A stretch of DNA of 64,000 nt, from NCBI GenBank assembly GCA_001549895.1, contig AP014719.1, positions 806,001-870,000 on the forward strand, read 5' to 3'. Made by a program: the position numbers and the translations under genes. Shown here one piece after another: positions 40,886 to 51,191 of the stretch; the first letter of the stretch is position 1, and every line of letters begins with the position of its first letter. Source of the DNA: Arthrobacter sp. Hiyo8. Its GTDB lineage: Bacteria > Actinomycetota > Actinomycetes > Actinomycetales > Micrococcaceae. The notes beneath the pieces were generated by a model. The model was given only the letters and a program-made list of their open reading frames with translations, did no database searches and was not told the origin of the DNA.

Positions 40886-42131
40886 TTACAGTCCTACAGA
40901 GGCCAGGAGGTGTCCGACTTCCTGCTTGCCGAGGTTGCGGATGCTGCCCTGGCGCTGGTCGCCCAGGCCGATGGGACCGATCTTGACGCGCACAAGACGA
41001 AGCACGGGGAACCTACGGCTTCGAACAAACGGCGGACAATACGGTTCTTGCCGGAGTGCAGCACAACCTCGATCAGCACGTGGCCCGGAGTGGAGTCCAC
41101 GAGCTTGAAGGAGTCGACGGAAGCGATGCCGTCTTCGAGCTCGATGCCGGCCTTAAGCTGCGCACCGACGCCCTGCGGGAATGGACCGCGGACCTGTACC
41201 AGGTACGTCTTGGGCACCTCGTAGGAGGGGTGCGTCAGGCGGTTGGCGAGTTCGCCGTCGTTGGTCAGCAGCAGCAGGCCCTCAGTGGCGACGTCAAGGC
41301 GGCCGACGTGGAAGAGACGCTCGCCCTTGTTCTTGGCGGACTTCAGGAAGTCGCTGATGCAGGGACGGCCTTCGGGGTCTTCCATGGTGGAGACGACGCC
41401 CTTGGCTTGTTGAACACCATGTAGAGCATGGTGTCATCGAGCTGGATCCGGATGCCGTCCACGTGGATCACGGCGGTCGCGGGATCCACACGCATGCCGA
41501 GCTCGGTGGTGAGCTGGCCGTTGACCTCGACGCGGCCTTCCTCGATCATTTCCTCGCACACGCGGCGGGAAGCCACGCCTGCCTGGGCCATGACCTTCTG
41601 CAGGCGCACGCCATCGGCGTCGTGCTGCTCGGACTGCGCCACCTCGCCGCGGCGGCCGCGGGCTTACGGATCGGGCCAAGGTTCTGGCCGAAGCGCTCAC
41701 TGCCGAAGGCGCGGGAAGCGTACTGCTTCTTGTTGCTGGCCTTGGGCTTCAATGCGCCCGGGGTGCCCGGAGCCTTGCCGAAGCCGGGCTTGTTTGAGCC
41801 TGGCTTCCGGGGGCCTTGGCCGGCCTTGCGTCTTGTCGGCCGGCGTCGTCACGACGCCCGTAGCCTCCGGCCGACGTGGGGTTGTCCGGATCGAAGGGGC
41901 GCTCTTCACGCGGACGACTGGGCTTGAAGGGCGTTCTCCGCCCGGGGAGAAGCTGCGCTTACTGCCTCCGGAGGCGCCTCCGGCTCGGCTTGCGCCACCC
42001 CGGCCGGCACCGAAGCCGCTGCCTCCTGTACGGCCGGCGCTGCTGCGGCCTGAGTCTTGCGACTCGTTGCGTCCGGAATTGTTTCGTCCCGAACTATTAC
42101 GTGGTGAACCCTGGCGTCCCGCCTGTGTCAT
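40886..42131 (-). CDS. rluB: RluB/RsuA-type pseudouridine synthase with basic N-terminal extension (about five frameshifts)
   Basis: Isomerises a uridine in 23S rRNA; about 416 aa corrected. The S4 RNA-binding domain (VRLQKVMAQAGVASRRVCEE) precedes the catalytic domain with GRLDVATEGLLLLTNDGE and SGKNRIVRRLFEAVG. Before S4 there are about 155 residues rich in Gly, Arg, Ser and Pro (MTQAGRQGSPRNSSGRNNSG), as in other Micrococcaceae. Breaks are near 41009, 41405 and 41662, with two more inside the extension. ATG 42131 has AAAGGA upstream. Confidence 0.9.
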
Positions 42132-42296
42132 GACCCGTCCTTTTGTTATGGTGGCCGGCTTGTTCTTTCTCAACATTAGCCAGCCGGACAGAGGATATCT
42201 GCCCTGTGTGAACTCTGCCCGCTACTAGCCCGGGCGTTTGTAGATCCTTGCAATATTGAGTTGTTTTGCCTTGCCTGCCGCCGCGGGTTCCCGCGG

Positions 42297-42961
42297 CTAC
42301 ATGCGTTCGGCGTCGAAGAACTCCTCGATGCCCTCCAGCCCCGGAAGGTGGGGGGACAATTGAGGCAGTTCCGCCACCGAGCCAATGCCCATGCGCTCGA
42401 GGAAATACGAGGTGGTCCGGTAAAGGATGGCCCCCGATTCAGGATCGGTACCCGAGTCCTCGATCAGCCCGCGTTGGACAAGGGTCCTGACGACTGAATC
42501 GACATTGACGCCGCGGATGGCCGACACCCTGGCCCTGGAAACCGGCTGCCGGTACGCGATGACCGCCATGGTTTCAAGGGCTGCCTGCGTCAGCCGCGCG
42601 GTCTGGCCTTCGAGAACGAACCTGCCCACGACGTCGGCAAATTCCGCGCGTGAATAGATCCGCCACCCGCCGGCAACGTTCCGCAACTCAAAACCCCGGG
42701 GTGCAGCGCTGGCACGTGCATCAATGTGCAAGTCATCAGCGTCCCTGCCGGGGCTTTAACAGTATAGCCGCTATACTCCTGCCGCAGTCCCTCCAGCAAA
42801 TCCTCGACGACGGCGACCGTCACGTTGAGCCCGGCAGCGAGCTCTTCCGCGGTGGCCGGTTGGTCGATCACCATCAGGACGGCTTCGAGGGCCGCGCGGG
42901 CGCCTCCGGGCAGGGCCTCAAGCTCGGCGAGGCCGTCCCCGCCTGTATCCTGCTCGCTCAC
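42297..42961 (-). CDS. scpB: segregation and condensation protein B (one frameshift)
   Basis: Winged-helix partner of SMC-ScpA in chromosome condensation; about 221 aa. The N-terminal domain is ARAALEAVLMVIDQPATAEE and the C-terminal one has ALETMAVIAYRQPVSRARVS and IRGVNVDSVVRTLVQRGLIE, the most conserved ScpB stretch. A base lost near 42745 breaks the frame. GTG 42961 has AAGGAGAGG upstream and overlaps the scpA stop. Confidence 0.95.
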
Positions 42962-43886
42962 AGCGGTTCCTCTCCTTGGTCGACCTGCTCGTATTCGTCG
43001 CTCACATTGTCGCTGCTCCACCCTTCGGGGCGCCTGTCCAGCGGACGGTCAGTTCTGCGAGCGGACCCGGCTGGTCAAACGCCACCACACGGTCGCGGAA
43101 CAGCTCGAGGAGCGCCAGGAACCGGACCACGACAACAAGCGTGGACTCAGCGTCCGCGATCAGCGCCCTGAAGGATTGTGGCTGGCCGCGCTGCAGGCGG
43201 TACCCGATGATCTCGGCTTGTTCCTTGACGCTGACGGGTGTTCCGTGAAGGTGGTCGAGCCCGACTTCCTCTGGCGTGTTGTCCTTCGGCGCGAGGGTCT
43301 TGGCCGCCAGCGCGGCGAACTGTTCGGGCGTGTGGCGCCAAATCAGCTCGGGCAACATTGCAGCGAAATGCCCTTCCAACGCAACTTGCCGCGGGAAGCG
43401 CCGGGCTTCGGACTCCAAGGTGCCGGACATGATCGCAGCCACCTGCTTGAAGGCCTTGTACTGCAGGAGCCGGGCGAAAAGAAGATCCCGGGCTTCCAGC
43501 AAGGCAATGTCCTCGGCGTCTTCCACTTCGCCCGCCGGCAGGAGCCTTGCGGCTTTGAGGTCCAGGAGGGTCGCGGCGATGACCAGGAATTCGCTGGCCT
43601 CATCCAGCGCCCAGTCCTCCCCCAACTCCTGCAACCGCCGGATGTATTTGATGAACTCGTCCGTGACGGTGGCCAGCGCAACTTCCGTGATGTCCAGCTT
43701 GTGCTTGGAGATCAAGCCGAGCAGGAGATCGAAGGGGCCGGTGAAGTTCGCCAGCCGGACCTCAAAGCCGGCCTTCCGTCCAGAAGGCGGGGCCCCGGCG
43801 TCGTCCGAGTTACTCCCGGAGGAGTACGACGGCGGCGCGTCGCCCACCAGGACGGGCCCGGCTTCAGGGGTGAGTGGCTCTGCCAC
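42958..43886 (-). CDS. scpA: segregation and condensation protein A (frameshift near the C-terminus)
   Basis: Kleisin subunit of the SMC complex; about 309 aa corrected. It has FEVRLANFTGPFDLLLGLIS and KHKLDITEVALATVTDEFI, the N-terminal SMC-neck-binding region, then FLVIAATLLDLKAARLLP and a C-terminal winged helix (TLVVVVRFLALLELFRDRVV). A base lost near 43019 alters the last residues; correction extends the end to overlap scpB (QVDQGEEPL). The first 35 residues are low-complexity. The start is GTG 43886. Confidence 0.95.
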
Positions 43887-43891
43887 GCGGG

Positions 43892-44821
43892 CTAGGGTGC
43901 GCCGCCGCGCGAAATCAATTCCTTGGCCAAGCGGCGGTAGGCGTCGGCACCGATGTGGTTTCCCGCGTAGCTGGTGATCGGCTCCGCGGCGACCGTGGCG
44001 TCGGCGAATTTGATGGAACGCTTGATGACCGTCTCGAAGACCTTGTCCCCGAACGCCTCCACGAGCCTCGAAATGACTTCGCGACTGTGCAGGGTGCGCG
44101 CGTCGTACATCGTGGCGAGCACGCCGTCCACTTGAAGGCGCGGGTTCAAGCGGTCCTGGACCTTTTCGATCGTTTCGACGAGCAGTGCTACCGCGCGGAG
44201 GGCGAAGAATTCGCAGATCAGCGGGATGATGACGCCGTGCGCAGCCGTCAGTGCATTGACCGTCAGGAGGCCTAGGGACGGCTGGCAGTCGATGAGCACG
44301 ACGTCGTAATCGTCCTCGACGCTCTTGAGGGCGCGGTCAAGCACTTGCTCGCGGGCTACCTCGTTGACCAGCTGGACCTCGGCGGCGGAGAGGTCGATGT
44401 TCGCCGGCAGGAGGTCGATGCCTTCGACGCCGGTCTTCTGGATGGCGTCACGGATGTCCACCTTGCGGTCCATCAGGACGTTGTAAACGGTGAGGTCGAG
44501 CTCGTGCGGGTTCGCGCCCAGGCCTGCGGAAAGGGCTCCCTGCGGATCGAAGTCAACGAGCAGGACGCGACGGCCGAATTCTGCGAGCGCGGCGGCGAGG
44601 TTGATGGTTGACGTGGTCTTGCCCACGCCACCCTTCTGGTTGACCATGGCGATGACCCGGGCCGGGCCATGCGAGGCCAGCGGCGCGGGTTCGGGGAAGT
44701 CGCGGTACGGGCGGCCCGTTGGCCCCATGACGGCGTCTTCCAGATCGAAATCCGTGCCCTCCAGCGTAGTTGCTCCCCGTTCGCTGCTCACGTATTTATC
44801 CACTCTCTCCACGACGGTCAT
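43892..44821 (-). CDS. parA: ParA-family ATPase (Soj-like) of the scp operon
   Basis: Deviant-Walker ATPase, about 309 aa, upstream of scpA as in M. tuberculosis Rv1708. NQKGGVGKTTSTINLAAALA, LLVDFDPQGALSAGLG and VVLIDCQPSLGLLTVNALT are the ParA motifs. The frame is intact. The start is uncertain: ATG 44821 (MTVVERVDKYVSSERG) and GTG 44791 are both in frame and neither has an ideal ribosome site. No parB is adjacent, which is normal for this copy; the chromosomal parAB pair lies near oriC in this family. Confidence 0.92.
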   Translation of the reverse strand: MTVVERVDKYVSSERGATTLEGTDFDLEDAVMGPTGRPYRDFPEPAPLASHGPARVIAMVNQKGGVGKTTSTINLAAALAEFGRRVLLVDFDPQGALSAGLGANPHELDLTVYNVLMDRKVDIRDAIQKTGVEGIDLLPANIDLSAAEVQLVNEVAREQVLDRALKSVEDDYDVVLIDCQPSLGLLTVNALTAAHGVIIPLICEFFALRAVALLVETIEKVQDRLNPRLQVDGVLATMYDARTLHSREVISRLVEAFGDKVFETVIKRSIKFADATVAAEPITSYAGNHIGADAYRRLAKELISRGGAP

Positions 44822-44978
44822 TTCCTGCGGCTGTCTCCAGCACCAGCACTGCTCCCCACCTAGGCTACAGCGCCCGACACGGCATTTTGCGGAACTTGAC
44901 ATTGCCCGCAATTTGAGCCTTTACCTTCTAGCTGAGGTAGAAGGTTGGGCCCGCGTGCCGTAAAACATGCAATCAAAA

Positions 44979-45020
44979 GCAGGCAAGGCAGGTCCCCTGG
45001 CGGGTTTCTGCCTTGCCTGC
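44979..45020 (-). terminator. terminator of the dicarboxylate transporter gene
   Basis: Perfect 13-bp arms GCAGGCAAGGCAG and CTGCCTTGCCTGC enclose 16 bases, directly after the dctA-like stop on the minus strand. Confidence 0.8.
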
Positions 45021-45047
45021 ATGGATGCTTCCGAACGGCGTGCCGGA

Positions 45048-46373
45048 CTAAGCGGCCACGGCCTCTTTCACCTCGGGTTCAGCATGGTGGCTGATCATGG
45101 TCAACTCGTCGAAAGGCGTCGCACCGGACAAGACGTTGGTGACCTGGTTGCGGTCGATTTCCTTGACCCAGGTACCGATCAACACGGTGGCGACGGCGTT
45201 GCCCGTGAAGTTGGTCAAAGCGCGGGCTTCGGACATGAAGCGGTCGATGCCGACGATCATCCCGACGCCGCCCAGCAGTTCGGGCCGGTGTGCCTGCAGG
45301 CCCGCGGCGAGGGTGGCCAGGCCGGCTCCGGAAACGCCGGCCGCTCCCTTGGACGCAATGATCATGAAGACCAGCAGCGATACCTGGGCGCCGAGGTCCA
45401 GCGGAATACCCATGGCGTTGGCGACGAACAGCGAGGCCATGGTCAGGTAGATGGCAGTTCCATCGAGGTTGAAGGAGTAGCCGGTAGGCACCGTGACACC
45501 AACAACCGGCTTGGAAACGCCGAGGTGCTCCATCTTGGCGATGAGCCTGGGCAGCGCCGCTTCGGAGGACGAGGTGGAGAAGATGAGCAGGTACTCGCGG
45601 GCCAGGTACTTCATCAGCTGGAAGATGCTGACGCCTGCCACAACCCGGAGCAAGGTGCCGAGCACCACGACGATGAACAGCGCGCAGGTGATGTAGAACG
45701 CAACCATCAGGGTGAGCATTCCGAAAATTGCCTTCACGCCGGTGGCACCGACCACTGCGGCGATCGCACCGAAGGCGCCGACCGGAGCCAGCCACATGAT
45801 CATGATGAGGATCCGGAAAACGAGTGCCTGCCCGTGCTGGATTGCCTTGAGGACCGGCTGGCCCTGGGACCCCATGCGTTGCAGCGCGAAGCCCACCAGG
45901 ATGGCGGCCAGGAGCGTCGGCAGGACCGGAATGTCTCCGGGGATGATGCCCAGCAGGAAATCGGCGGTGCTGTTCGTGGCAGCCTTCGCATTGGGGTCGT
46001 ACGGGATCAGTTTCAGGCCCTCGCCCGGGTGGATGATGTTGCCAACGACCAAACCGATGGCGAGCGCGAAGGTGGACATCACCAGGAAGTAGATGAGTGC
46101 GAGCCCACCGACCTTGCCAACCGTGGCGGCCTTGGCGATCGATCCGATGCCCAGGACGATGGTGCAGAAGATGACGGGGGCGATCATCATCTTGATGAGC
46201 TTGATGAAGCCGTCACCCAAGGGCTTGAGGGATTTACCCACTTCCGGGAAAAGCAAGCCGACGACGGCGCCCAGCACAACTGCGGCGATCACGGCGATGT
46301 AGAGGTAGTGCGACTTGTCCAGCCCCTTGCGCCCGGCCTTCGCGGGTGCAATCTCTCCTCTTTGAGAGGTCAT
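45048..46373 (-). CDS. dctA: C4-dicarboxylate:cation symporter DctA-like
   Basis: DAACS-family symporter taking up succinate, fumarate or malate; 441 aa, intact. It has about eight membrane helices and two re-entrant loops. Family signatures are MMIAPVIFCTIVLGIGS, the serine-rich hairpin FSTSSSEAALPRL, PTGYSFNLDGTAIYLT and GIDRFMSEARALTNFTGNA. It is divergent from a CitA-like sensor kinase gene and shares with it a 152-base promoter region containing a CRP-like site. Confidence 0.95.
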   Translation of the reverse strand: MTSQRGEIAPAKAGRKGLDKSHYLYIAVIAAVVLGAVVGLLFPEVGKSLKPLGDGFIKLIKMMIAPVIFCTIVLGIGSIAKAATVGKVGGLALIYFLVMSTFALAIGLVVGNIIHPGEGLKLIPYDPNAKAATNSTADFLLGIIPGDIPVLPTLLAAILVGFALQRMGSQGQPVLKAIQHGQALVFRILIMIMWLAPVGAFGAIAAVVGATGVKAIFGMLTLMVAFYITCALFIVVVLGTLLRVVAGVSIFQLMKYLAREYLLIFSTSSSEAALPRLIAKMEHLGVSKPVVGVTVPTGYSFNLDGTAIYLTMASLFVANAMGIPLDLGAQVSLLVFMIIASKGAAGVSGAGLATLAAGLQAHRPELLGGVGMIVGIDRFMSEARALTNFTGNAVATVLIGTWVKEIDRNQVTNVLSGATPFDELTMISHHAEPEVKEAVAA

Positions 46374-46442
46374 GGCTTTGCTCCTTATAGATACTCTGGA
46401 AAGCGCCGTGGTCCCTGCAAAATGTCCCTGCGTCGCTCTGCT

Positions 46443-46480
46443 GTGATACCCATCATTAGGCGCGGCGTGACATGTATCAC
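46443..46480. promoter_or_regulatory. CRP/GlxR-like site and inverted repeat between dctA and the sensor kinase gene
   Basis: GTGA CATGTA TCAC at 46467-46480 matches the GTGA-N6-TCAC core of CRP/GlxR-type operators. The same right half also pairs with GTGATAC at 46443-46449 (GTGATAC ... GTATCAC). Catabolite control of dicarboxylate uptake would make sense. This is inferred from the motif only. Confidence 0.58.
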
Positions 46481-46525
46481 TGTTGCGTTCATATTGGTCA
46501 CAGGATGGCCCGCAGAAAGGAGCAC

Positions 46526-48191
46526 GTGATCCGACGCTGGAGCATTGCCCGCAGACTCTTTGTGGCGAATCTACTGTTCGTGCTGGCGCTCACCGCCATC
46601 GTGGGCACGGCTGCCTTCCTGGACGCGAGGGACCGGGCCTACAACGACGCCGGCCAGCGCATGCAGGCAGTGGCCGCCGCGATCGCAGCCAATCCGCTCG
46701 TGCTCCAAGCAGCCGGCACGCCGAATCCATCCGCCACCCTGCAGCCGTACGCCCAGGTGGTGACGGCCAATGCCCATGCCGATTTCATCACCATCATGGC
46801 TCCGGACCGGACCCGCTGGACCCATCCGAACCCCGACGAAATCGGCAAACCGTACATCGGCACCATCGATCCTGCCCTCCGCGGCCAGACATTCACCGAA
46901 GTCACCGCCGGCACCCTGGGCCCGTCCGTGCGCACCATCGTCCCCGTGGAGGATCCATCCGGCAAAGTCCGGGCCCTCGTGGCGGCGGGTGTCACGGTGC
47001 GCACCGTGGATGTCGCCGTGTCAGCACGACTCACGGCGATCATCGGCATCTCCCTGGCCATGCTCGCAGGCGGCTCCCTCGCCTCGTGGCTATTGGGGCG
47101 GTACCTGCGCTCGGTCACCAGGGGCTGGGGACCGGAGCAATTGGCGCAGTTGTTCGCGTATTACGAGTCGGTCCTGCATTCGGTCCGCGAAGGCGTGGTC
47201 CTGATCGACACCGGCGGCAGGGTTGTCATGTACAACGACCAGGCCGCGGAACTGCTGGGACTGGAACGGTCCGACGTCGATCCCGCGGCGGAAGCCGTCC
47301 CACGCCTGTCTGATCTGCCACTCGATCCCAGCCTCCACCGCCTCTTCGAGTCCGGCCGGACGGCGCACGACGAGATCCACCTCACCGGCTCGCGCATCCT
47401 GGTGGTGAACCAGGCGCCGGCAGTGGGGCCGCCCGGCATGAGGGCCGGCAGCGGCCTGCGGTGTTCGGGACCGTAGCCACGCTCCGGGACAGGACGGAAA
47501 TCGAGTCCCTGGGCAGTGAACTCGAAACCATGAAGACCCTGTCTGACGCCTTGCGGGCCCAGACTCATGAACACGCCAACCGGCTGCACACCATAGTGTC
47601 CCTCATGGAGCTCGGGCGTACCTCCGATGCCTTGGACTTCGCCACCAAGGACTTGGAACTGAGTCAACAACTGACCGACCACCTCGTGGCGTCAGTGGAC
47701 GAGCCCGTCCTGAGCGCGCTCATCATGGGGAAGTCGGCCGAGGCGCACGAACGCGGAGCGGAGCTGACGGTCACAGTGACCGGCGGGGACGGCCTCCAGG
47801 GCCTGGCAGTGCAGGACCTTGTGACGATTTTGGGAAACCTGCTGGACAACGCCCTCGACGCGGCAGCCGCCGCTCCCCGCCGCGCAAAGTGGAACTGGGC
47901 ATCGACTCCGGACCTGAAGGAACCACCTTCACGGTTGTCGATTCCGGCCACGGGATCGATCCCGGCATCGTGGACGACGTCTGGCAGTACGGATACAGCA
48001 CCAAGGCGGCGGGAATCGGACAGGCCGGGCAGCCCGGAGCCCCTTCCCGCGGCGTGGGCCTCGCCCTGGTCCGGCAAGCTGTGCAGCGGCTTGGCGGTAC
48101 GCTGTCCATCAGCGACTCCACGAGCGCCTTGGGCGGCGCGTTCTTCCGCGTAGTGCTCCCGGTGCCGGACTCCAGGAAAGAAGCCGAATGA
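46526..48191 (+). CDS. CitA/DcuS-type sensor histidine kinase (two frameshifts)
   Basis: Membrane sensor kinase of about 555 aa. Two membrane helices (RLFVANLLFVLALTAIVGTA and LTAIIGISLAMLAGGSLASW) bracket an extracytoplasmic PAS-like sensor domain. A cytoplasmic PAS (YYESVLHSVREGVVLIDTGG) follows, then the H-box THEHANRLHTIVSLMELG characteristic of the citrate/fumarate family, and the ATPase motifs NLLDNALDAA and GVGLALVRQAV. Breaks near 47445 and 47878 are single lost bases. I prefer GTG 46526, next to AAAGGAG; ATG 46505 is in frame upstream. Confidence 0.92.
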
Positions 48192-48901
48192 CCGAAATCC
48201 GCGTCCTCGTTGTCGAGGACGAACCCATCGCCGCCGATGCCCATGGCGTCTACGTGGGCCGAATCGACGGTTTTACCGTCGCGGGAACGGCCCCGGACGG
48301 ACAGTCGGCCCTGCGGCTACTCAACGAATTCGCCGTTGCCGGCCAGCCTGTGGACCTCGTCCTGCTGGACATGAACCTGCCGGATCTGCATGGACTGGAT
48401 GTTGCCCGCCGAATGCGCGCTTCGGGACTCCTTGCGGACATCATCGCCATCACCGCCGTCAGGGAAGTGAACATTGTCCGGAGCGCGGTGTCGATCGGCG
48501 TGGTGCAGTACCTCATCAAGCCGTTCACGTTCGCCACCTTCGCGGACAAACTCGCCAGTTACCGCGCCTTCCGCGAACAACTCGCCGCACCGGCGTCGGG
48601 CGCCCGGGCGAGCGGAGCATCGCAAAGCGATGTGGACCAGGCGTTTGCCAGCCTCCGCGCACCCACCGAAGTCCCACTGCCAAAGGGCCTTTCCGCCCAT
48701 AGCCTGGAGTCCGTCAAAGACCTCCTGGCCAGCCTTGGCCGGCCGGTGTCCGCAAGCGAGGCAACTGTCGCCCTGGGGATGTCCCGGGTTACAGTACGCC
48801 GCTATCTCGAGTACCTGGCCGACGCCGGTATGGTCACGCGGAATGCGCGATACGGCACTCCGGGACGTCCGGAGAACGAGTACCGCTGGAACCGGAGTTA
48901 G
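48188..48901 (+). CDS. CitB/DcuR-type response regulator
   Basis: A 237-aa partner of the preceding kinase, overlapping its stop by four bases; intact. The receiver domain has VVEDEPIAAD, the phospho-acceptor in LVLLDMNLPD and YLIKPFTF. The C-terminal helix-turn-helix (VSASEATVALGMSRVTVRRY) is the CitB type. With the divergent dctA gene it forms a likely dicarboxylate or citrate sensing and uptake unit. Confidence 0.93.
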   Translation: MTEIRVLVVEDEPIAADAHGVYVGRIDGFTVAGTAPDGQSALRLLNEFAVAGQPVDLVLLDMNLPDLHGLDVARRMRASGLLADIIAITAVREVNIVRSAVSIGVVQYLIKPFTFATFADKLASYRAFREQLAAPASGARASGASQSDVDQAFASLRAPTEVPLPKGLSAHSLESVKDLLASLGRPVSASEATVALGMSRVTVRRYLEYLADAGMVTRNARYGTPGRPENEYRWNRS

Positions 48902-48920
48902 TCCACAATTCACCGGTGGA

Positions 48921-48991
48921 TGTATACACAGATCGATCATTGGGCGAGCATTCGCCAGAAAAGCTAGGCTTTCTCGCTGTTTATGTATACA
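48921..48991. promoter_or_regulatory. two TGTATACA operators upstream of the GntR gene
   Basis: Identical palindromes TGTATACA at 48921-48928 and 48984-48991 lie 63 bases apart, six helical turns, and the second is 32 bases before the GntR start. The pair suggests looped or cooperative binding by the downstream FCD-type GntR protein, which would autoregulate the prp operon. Confidence 0.65.
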
Positions 48992-49022
48992 CTGAGGACG
49001 TCCACCCAGTGAAGGAGGGTCC

Positions 49023-49663
49023 ATGCGTGCCAGCGACAAAGCCTATGCGGCCCTGCGCGAAGACATCATCGAATGGCGCCTGGCACCCGGAACGGTCCTC
49101 GCGGAAGTGGAACAATCCGAACGCCTGGGCGTGTCCCGCACACCGGTCCGGGAGGCGCTGGGCCGGCTCAGCGCGGAAGGGCTGACGACGGCGGCAGGCG
49201 GCCGCGGCGTCGTCGTCACCGATATCTCGCTGGAAGACATCGACGAATTGTTCGAGCTGCGCGAAACACTGGAAGGCAAAGCCGCCGCCCTGGCCGCGGT
49301 GCGCGGTGAACGCCCGGTGTTCGAGCGGCTCCACGCCGAGCTCCTGCGGGCCCGGAGATGCTCAACGACAGCGACCCCGCACGGCACGACTACTACGCCC
49401 TCGTGGGAAGGCTGGATGAGGCGATCGACGAGGCCATCTGCAATTCCTACCTCGCCCAGGCCATGCGGAGCCTGCGCGTCCACCTCGTGCGGGTCCGCCG
49501 CCTCGCGGCCGACGACGCCGAACGCCTCCAAGCCGCCGCGGCCGAGCACGCCGCGATCGCCGAAGCCATCGCGGCAGGCAACCCCCGGCTCGCCGAAGCA
49601 GCCACCACCGTCCATCTGCACCGCAGTCTTTCCCACGTCAAAACCACCCACACACCTCACTAA
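49023..49663 (+). CDS. GntR-family (FCD) regulator of the methylcitrate operon (one frameshift)
   Basis: About 213 aa. The winged helix has KAYAALREDIIEWRLAPGTV, LAEVEQSERLGVSRTPVREA and LGRLSAEGLTTAAGGRGVVV. A helical FCD effector domain follows, with DYYALVGRLDEAIDEA and HAAIAEAIAAGN. A base lost near 49355 breaks it. It is the first gene of the prpDBC cluster, 10 bases before prpD, so it is probably the propionate-metabolism regulator. Confidence 0.88.
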
Positions 49664-49673
49664 AAGGAGCACC

Positions 49674-51191
49674 ATGGTGAAGAACAACCACGTCCGCGTC
49701 TACAAGAGCGAAGAAAGCCTTCCCCGCGAGCAGCAGTTGGCGCACAAGATCGCCGCCGTCGCCGCCGACCCCGTCGAGGTTCTTCCCCTCATCACGGAGA
49801 TGGTCATCAACCGGATCATCGACAACGCCTCCGTCGCCGTTGCCTCCCTCAACCGTGCCCGATCATTGCTGCCCGGGCGCAGGCCCTGACCCACGCACCG
49901 ACCACCAACGGCAAAGGCTCCAGTGTTTTCGGGATCAGCGACAAGGTCTCCCCCGAATGGGCGGCCTGGGCCAACGGCGTCGCCGTCCGTGAACTCGATT
50001 ACCACGACACGTTCCTGGCCGCGGACTACTCCCACCCGGGCGACAACATCCCGCCGATCCTCGCCGTCGCCCAGCACGTCGGCGCGGGCGGCAAGGACCT
50101 GATCCGCGGCATCGCCACCGGCTACGAAATCCAGGTCAACCTGGTCAAGGCCATCTGCCTGCACAAGCACAAGATCGACCATGTAGCCCACCTCGGCCCC
50201 TCCGCCGCCGCCGGCATCGGCACCCTCCTGGGCCTGGACGTCGAGACAATCTTCCAGTCCGTCGGCCAAGCCCTGCACACCACCACCGCCACACGACAGT
50301 CCGCAAGGGCGAAATCTCCACCTGGAAAGCCCACGCCCCCGCGTTCGCCGGCAAGATGGCCGTCGAGGCCGTGGACCGCTCCATGCGCGGCCAAACCTCC
50401 CCCGTGCCGATCTACGAAGGCGAAGACGGCGTCATCGCCTGGATGCTCGACGGCCCGGACGCCTCCTACGAGGTCCCGCTGCCCGAGGCCGGGGAGCCCA
50501 AGCGCGCCATCCTGGACACCTACACCAAGGAACACTCCGCCGAGTACCAGGCCCAGGCCTGGATCGACCTCGCCCGCAAACTCCACAAAGAGCACCCCGA
50601 GGCCACGGACCCGGCCAACGTGGCCTCCGTCCTGATCAAGACCAGCCACCACACGCACTACGTGATCGGCTCCGGCGCCAACGACCCCCAGAAATACTCG
50701 CCCACCGCGTCCCGGGAAACCCTGGACCACTCCATCCCGTACATCTTCACCGTCGCGCTGCAGGACGGCTCCTGGCACCACGTCGACTCCTACAGCCCCG
50801 AACGCGCCGGCCGCCCCGACACCGTGGAACTCTGGCACAAAGTCACCACCGTGGAAGACCCCGAATGGACCCGCCGCTACCACTCCCTGGACATCGCGGA
50901 AAAGGCCTTCGGCGGCACCGTGGTCATCACCCTCACGGACGGCACAGTGATCACCGAGTCGATCGCCGTGGCCGACGCCCACCCGCTCGGTGCCGGCCGT
51001 TCGCCCGTCAGCAGTACGTGAACAAGTTCCGCACCCTCGCCGCGGGGCTCGTGGAGGAAGCCGAGATCGAAAGGTTCCTCGCCGCCGCCGAGCGCCTCCC
51101 GGAGCTCGGACCGGGCGAACTGGACCAGCTGAACATCACCGCCGCCCCGGGCGTCATCGACCTCGCCGCCGCACCGAAGGGACTGTTCTAG
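49674..51191 (+). CDS. prpD: 2-methylcitrate dehydratase PrpD (three frameshifts)
   Basis: Dehydrates 2-methylcitrate in propionyl-CoA breakdown; about 506 aa corrected. MmgE/PrpD-family sequence includes [37 protein letters not shown], the [20 protein letters not shown] region and [19 protein letters not shown]. Breaks near 49862, 50297 and 51000 are single lost bases. ATG 49674 has AAAAGGAG upstream. Its stop abuts the prpB start directly. Confidence 0.94.

Noticed and set aside
43892..44821. ParA gene as evidence of an integrated plasmid
   Set aside because: It is the standard copy leading the scpA-scpB operon in Actinobacteria, with no replication or mobilisation genes nearby.
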